Assembly: GCF_000741695.1 (NCBI RefSeq)
Contig: NZ_JGZK01000002.1
Coordinates: 62,001 to 126,000 of the forward strand
Direction of reading: 5' to 3'
DNA: 64,000 bases
DNA from: Bifidobacterium reuteri DSM 23975
GTDB lineage: Bacteria; Actinomycetota; Actinomycetes; Actinomycetales; Bifidobacteriaceae
Of this stretch, positions 62,267 through 64,000 are shown in pieces (the stretch's first letter is position 1; each line of letters starts with the position of its first letter). The notes under the pieces are model-generated. The model was not told where the DNA came from. It ran no database searches and saw nothing but the letters and a program-made list of their open reading frames with translations. The position numbers were made by a program, and so were the translations under genes.

Positions 62267-63607
62267 TCAGTGCACGTACCAGTAGGCGCCGGCATTGGAC
62301 AGCGTACGCCAACTCACGACGTATTCACCGACCACATTCATCTCGGAGATCGTCACCGTATTGCCGGAAACGGACTCCACCACCGCCACATGGCCGTAAG
62401 TGCCGTCGGCACCGGCGACCCCTGGCGGGAAGGACAAGGCCGCACCCACCTGAGGATTGTGGTCGACGCGCAGACCGTAGCCCGGCGCGGTCAGATACCA
62501 TTGGCCGCCGTTGCCGAGATATGAAGGGGTCCCGATGCCCATCTGCTTACGACGGTTGTAGGCATACCATGTGCACTGGCCCCCATAGTACGCGTTGCCG
62601 TAATCACCATTCGAAGTGCCCTGACCGCCGCTGCTGCCACCCGAGCCACCTCCCGTGGTCGGCGGCACAGTCGAGGACCCGCCACCGCCTGGCTGGGTGG
62701 TACCCTGCTGACCATTATTGACCTGACCGGAAGACTGTTGCTGCTCCTTCAGATACTGCTGGTTATAGGAATCAACGCGCGAGGCGAGCAGCACCGTCTG
62801 CGCGGCCTGAGCGGCCTGCTGATCCTTCAGCGAGGACACCATGGCGGTCAGCTCGTTGCGGCGCTGCTCACCCTCCACACGCAACTGTTCCAGCGCATTG
62901 CGCTCGTTCTGCGCGGTCTCGGCAGCGGTCTGCGCTGACGCGGCCTTCTGATCGGCCTGGGTCTTCAGCGTGGAGATCTGCTTTTCGATGGCGGCCAGCC
63001 GCTCGCCACGATTCTTCGACGTGTTCAGCTCGCTTGCCGCAGAAGATGCCGCATTGGCCTCATTACGGGAGAGCGCGTCACGCGACTGCATCGAGTTCAC
63101 AAAGTCCTGGGTGCTGCTCGCACCGGTCACCACGCTCATCACTTCGGATGCGCTGGAGCCGTGCATGCTTTCCCGTGCCAGTTCGGCGACAGCCGCATGC
63201 GCATCGTCGTAATCCTTACCGGTCTGCGCTATCTGCTGCTCGAGGGTCTCCTTGTCCTTTTGCGCCGCCTCAAGACGCTTGGCGGCGGCATCGGCCTCGT
63301 CCTGGGCCGCGGCGGCATCGGCGTTGGCCTGCGTCACCTTGTTCTGCGCGGCGACGATCTTGTTGTTGGTCAGATCATCCAATTCGACGATCTTATTGGC
63401 GAGCTCACTGTTCACGCCGGCCAACTGGGCCTTGAGCTGCGCCTCGCGCTGCGCCGAAGCCGCGTGCTGGTTCTGCGCATTCACCAGATTCGAATAGGTG
63501 TCCGCGGATGCAGGCTGGGCAGGAGCCACCACCAATCCGGCCACGCAGCACATGCCCGCAGTCAACGCTGCCAGAACGGGCTTCCATGTGTTCGTCGTCT
63601 TATTCAT
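62267..63607 (-). CDS. Secreted coiled-coil CHAP-domain peptidoglycan hydrolase
   Basis: A 446-residue PcsB-like exoprotein. The signal peptide (residues about 1-36, ending APAQPASAD) is followed by a long coiled coil (about 40-280) rich in Ala/Gln/Glu, a Gly/Ser/Pro/Thr-rich linker (about 290-335), and a C-terminal CHAP domain. The catalytic Cys is in YYGGQCTWYAYNRRKQMG and the His in GADGTYGHVAVVESV. In other Gram-positives such proteins are activated by FtsEX through the coiled coil, and ftsX is the next gene upstream here. It probably cleaves septal peptidoglycan. GGAAGGA is 11 bases before the chosen ATG. Confidence 0.93.
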   Translation of the reverse strand: MNKTTNTWKPVLAALTAGMCCVAGLVVAPAQPASADTYSNLVNAQNQHAASAQREAQLKAQLAGVNSELANKIVELDDLTNNKIVAAQNKVTQANADAAAAQDEADAAAKRLEAAQKDKETLEQQIAQTGKDYDDAHAAVAELARESMHGSSASEVMSVVTGASSTQDFVNSMQSRDALSRNEANAASSAASELNTSKNRGERLAAIEKQISTLKTQADQKAASAQTAAETAQNERNALEQLRVEGEQRRNELTAMVSSLKDQQAAQAAQTVLLASRVDSYNQQYLKEQQQSSGQVNNGQQGTTQPGGGGSSTVPPTTGGGSGGSSGGQGTSNGDYGNAYYGGQCTWYAYNRRKQMGIGTPSYLGNGGQWYLTAPGYGLRVDHNPQVGAALSFPPGVAGADGTYGHVAVVESVSGNTVTISEMNVVGEYVVSWRTLSNAGAYWYVH

Positions 63608-63688
63608 GGACGAAAAATCCTTCCTATCGCCATACAAAAGCACACCATAACATGAGAGTCTGAGAGCCGAACCACTTCCATGCCGGAC

Positions 63689-64000
63689 TTACGCTCTCAG
63701 ATAACGTCTCAGAGACACCGTGGACGCAATCACCGAAAGCAGTACCGCGCCCAGCACCAGGAACGGCGACATCATCAGCACCGTGATCTGGTTCACATAC
63801 GGAATCCAAGTGACCGACTGCGCGAGCCAGCCGGTGATGAACACGCGCACGATCACCGAGAGCATCAGACACGAGAGCACCGAACCAATCAGTGACGCTA
63901 TGGCGCCTTCGAGGATGAACGGCAGCCTAATGGTCCAGTTGGATGCGCCGACGTACCTCATGATCTCGGTCTCCGTACGTCTGGATGCGGCGGACATGCG
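63689..64000 (-). CDS. ftsX: Cell division protein FtsX, C-terminal part (5' end outside window)
   Basis: The 3' part of ftsX; the frame is still open at 64000. Visible residues have ETEIMRYVGASNWTIRLPFILEGAIASLIG, the conserved FtsX motif before the second membrane segment, and two more membrane segments ending with VLLSVIASTVSLRRYLRA. FtsX is the membrane subunit of FtsEX, which controls septal murein hydrolases such as the adjacent CHAP protein. The N-terminal segment and extracellular domain cannot be assessed. Confidence 0.93.
   Translation of the reverse strand, partial: RMSAASRRTETEIMRYVGASNWTIRLPFILEGAIASLIGSVLSCLMLSVIVRVFITGWLAQSVTWIPYVNQITVLMMSPFLVLGAVLLSVIASTVSLRRYLRA

Overview
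This window looks like a chromosomal segment of a Bifidobacterium, most likely of the B. longum/B. breve group. The DNA is GC-rich with strongly GC-biased third codon positions. The gene content is typical of the genus: a gos-type galacto-oligosaccharide cluster with a GH42 beta-galactosidase, a recQ-luxS pair, pdxST with a MocR regulator, and an ftsX-CHAP-smpB block. The species call is inference from gene content. No rRNA, prophage, CRISPR array or insertion sequence was found.

Layout. 1-5.8 kb: the 3' part of a divergent Dxs-like enzyme faces a three-gene ABC export or envelope operon. 6.0-6.1 kb: tRNA-Arg(TCT) with its terminator. 6.5-13.6 kb: an RpiR-type regulator is divergent from a 2-aminoethylphosphonate uptake and degradation operon. 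That operon encodes an ATPase, a very unusual permease-permease-binding-protein fusion, PhnW and PhnX. 13.9-17.8 kb: pdxR, pdxT and pdxS for vitamin B6. 18-27.7 kb: a transglutaminase-like membrane protein, dnaG, dgt, alr and an APC amino acid permease. 27.8-33.8 kb: a GNAT acetyltransferase, luxS, recQ, metB and a cysK/CBS-like gene, which together suggest activated-methyl and sulfur amino acid metabolism. 34.6-41.9 kb: a MATE exporter and a complete dipeptide/oligopeptide ABC operon. 42-52 kb: coaX, two paralogous sugar-binding lipoproteins, a GH42 beta-galactosidase, two permeases and a LacI regulator whose reading frame is broken by an apparent 1-base deletion. 52-57 kb: a PD-(D/E)XK-type (DUF559-like) protein, an RluA-type pseudouridine synthase and glmS. 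57-61 kb: a polar amino acid ABC system with two binding proteins. 61.5-64 kb: smpB, a secreted coiled-coil/CHAP murein hydrolase and the 3' end of ftsX.

The most striking feature is between the genes. At least six intergenic gaps carry arrays of short motifs (11-16 bp) in strict, rigid spacing and in both orientations. Three arrays (13.7, 52.0 and 53.4 kb) use the same 14-bp word, GGGWCGAAACATAA, in forward-reverse-forward-reverse order with exactly 18 bp between every pair (period 32). The arrays at 6.3, 15.9, 34.2-34.6 and 56.7-56.9 kb use unrelated words, with periods of 63, 19, 95 and mixed lengths. All of them lie just beyond the 3' end of a gene, and one pair brackets the nuclease-like gene. 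I see no established element type that they match, and I treat them as the main candidate for something undescribed. They may act as terminators or transcript-end structures, or as protein-binding arrays.

Coordinates of starts were chosen from Shine-Dalgarno placement and family length. They were read by eye and not computed.
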